A stretch of 23,836 bases of DNA from JAAZZY01 sp964612505 (GTDB lineage Bacteria; Chlamydiota; Chlamydiia; Chlamydiales; JAAZZY01). Made by a program: the position numbers and the translations under genes. Within the stretch, counting starts at the first letter, position 1. Every line of letters begins with the position of its first letter. Shown here one piece after another: positions 23,302 through 23,836 of this stretch. The stretch lies in NCBI GenBank assembly GCA_964612505.1, contig CAZTEX010000020.1, positions 1-23,836 on the forward strand, in the 5' to 3' direction. The notes beneath the pieces were generated by a model, which did not search any database, was not told the DNA's origin, and saw only the letters and a program-made list of their open reading frames with translations.

Positions 23302-23836
23302 GTGATTAAATTTGGCCGTTCAATCCCCATTGTTATTCATCCTATTTTCTGGTTGATCGTTGCTGTCATTGGTTGGCTAAACGCACAAAGTTTTGTAGGG
23401 ACGCTCATTTGGGTCGGTGTTATTTTATTTTCACTATTAGTTCATGAATTTGGTCATGCTTTAACAGCTAAGGCTTTTGGACAAACTGTTCAAATTGAAT
23501 TAGTCGCCATGGGAGGAGTTACCTTTCATGAAGGAAAAAAATTAAAGAAGTGGCAAGACTTTTTAATTGTCTTAATGGGGCCACTAGCTAGTTTGATTTT
23601 AGCAGGGGGAGCTTATCTTGCTCGCAATGCTTTAGGATCTAGTAATGCAATGATGATCACTTCTGTGTTAACTCTCATTGTCTTTATTAATATTTTTTGG
23701 ACCATTATTAACCTGCTTCCTATTTTACCTTTAGATGGGGGACAACTTCTTCGCATTATCTTAGAGGGAATCTTTGGAGCTAAAGGTTTAAAATTTACTC
23801 TTTTGCTTGGAGTGATTTTGGCCTCTCTCTCTCTCC
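23302..23836 (+). CDS. M50 site-2 protease family protein, 3' truncated by the window edge
   Basis: The first 178 residues of a multi-pass membrane zinc metalloprotease (M50, SpoIVFB/Rip1-like). The frame runs off the window. The start is GTG at 23302, fixed by a perfect AGGAGG at 23291-23296, 5 nt upstream and overlapping the sucD stop. The zinc motif HEFGH lies in a membrane segment (His48, Glu49, His52), and the third ligand is in LPLDGGQLLR (Asp145). The short N-terminus and the position of HExxH close to the start without a PDZ insertion before Asp145 differ from RseP (the chlamydial CT072 type), so this is a second, smaller class. In Chlamydia the gene after sucD is htrA, as I recall; here another membrane-quality or signalling protease is in that place. 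Substrate is unknown. Confidence 0.88.
   Translation, partial: MIKFGRSIPIVIHPIFWLIVAVIGWLNAQSFVGTLIWVGVILFSLLVHEFGHALTAKAFGQTVQIELVAMGGVTFHEGKKLKKWQDFLIVLMGPLASLILAGGAYLARNALGSSNAMMITSVLTLIVFINIFWTIINLLPILPLDGGQLLRIILEGIFGAKGLKFTLLLGVILASLSL

Noticed and set aside
22899..23330. Minus-strand open frame of 143 codons antisense to sucD
   Set aside because: It is a shadow of sucD; the Pro/Ser/Ala-rich product has no family character.
1..23836. CRISPR arrays, tRNA or rRNA genes, insertion sequences, phage-defence or toxin-antitoxin modules
   Set aside because: None was found on reading both strands; almost all DNA is explained by protein genes with short gaps.

Overview
The window looks like a piece of an environmental chlamydia chromosome (phylum Chlamydiota, probably Parachlamydiaceae or a relative). 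The DNA is AT-rich and densely coded. The right half keeps the gene order glmM-glmS-tyrP-yccA-ftsY-sucC-sucD, which I recall as the CT815-CT822 run of Chlamydia trachomatis. The left half keeps pcnB next to lpxB (CT410-CT411 in that species). A nucleotide-transporter (NTT) family protein and a BrnQ-type carrier also fit an obligate intracellular bacterium that imports host metabolites. The placement is inference from gene content and order; no rRNA, tRNA, CRISPR array or insertion sequence was seen.

Layout. (1) 1-3072: the 3' part of brnQ, a PAPS-type sulfotransferase, and an NTT carrier on the minus strand. (2) 3073-4095: a LysR-type regulator divergent from the NTT gene; their 111-bp shared intergenic region carries three copies of one 6-bp half-site. 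(3) 4100-9336, minus strand: a tight cluster pcnB - alpha/beta hydrolase - GT2 glycosyltransferase - LAB_N membrane protein - lpxB - DUF374 acyltransferase. Most junctions overlap by a few bases (ATGA, TAGTG), and a good sigma70-like promoter lies before pcnB. (4) 9504-12275: two accessory genes, an O-methyltransferase with a clear signal peptide and a 541-residue orphan with its own strong promoter. (5) 12475-16930: glmM, glmS and tyrP. (6) 17020-18639: accessory insertions (an orphan protein, a small NlpC/P60-like protein, a doubtful 62-codon ORF). (7) 18650-23836: yccA, an inserted alpha/beta hydrolase, ftsY, sucC, sucD, and the 5' part of an M50 site-2 protease.

How the parts fit. glmM and glmS supply hexosamine phosphate for UDP-GlcNAc, the precursor of the lipid A made by LpxB. 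The LpxB cluster adds a GT2 enzyme and a LAB_N membrane protein of the kind often linked with lipid-carrier glycosylation, so modified lipid A is plausible. BrnQ, TyrP and the NTT are import functions; SucCD makes ATP or GTP from succinyl-CoA; FtsY and the M50 protease serve the membrane. The accessory genes sit between conserved blocks. Several look host-directed or envelope-directed: the sulfotransferase, the exported methyltransferase, the NlpC/P60 protein and the two orphans. No toxin-antitoxin module, phage-defence locus or mobile element was recognised. The most unusual signals are the split, internally duplicated LpxB N-terminal region, the signal-peptide-bearing methyltransferase, and the NTT/LysR operator-like region.
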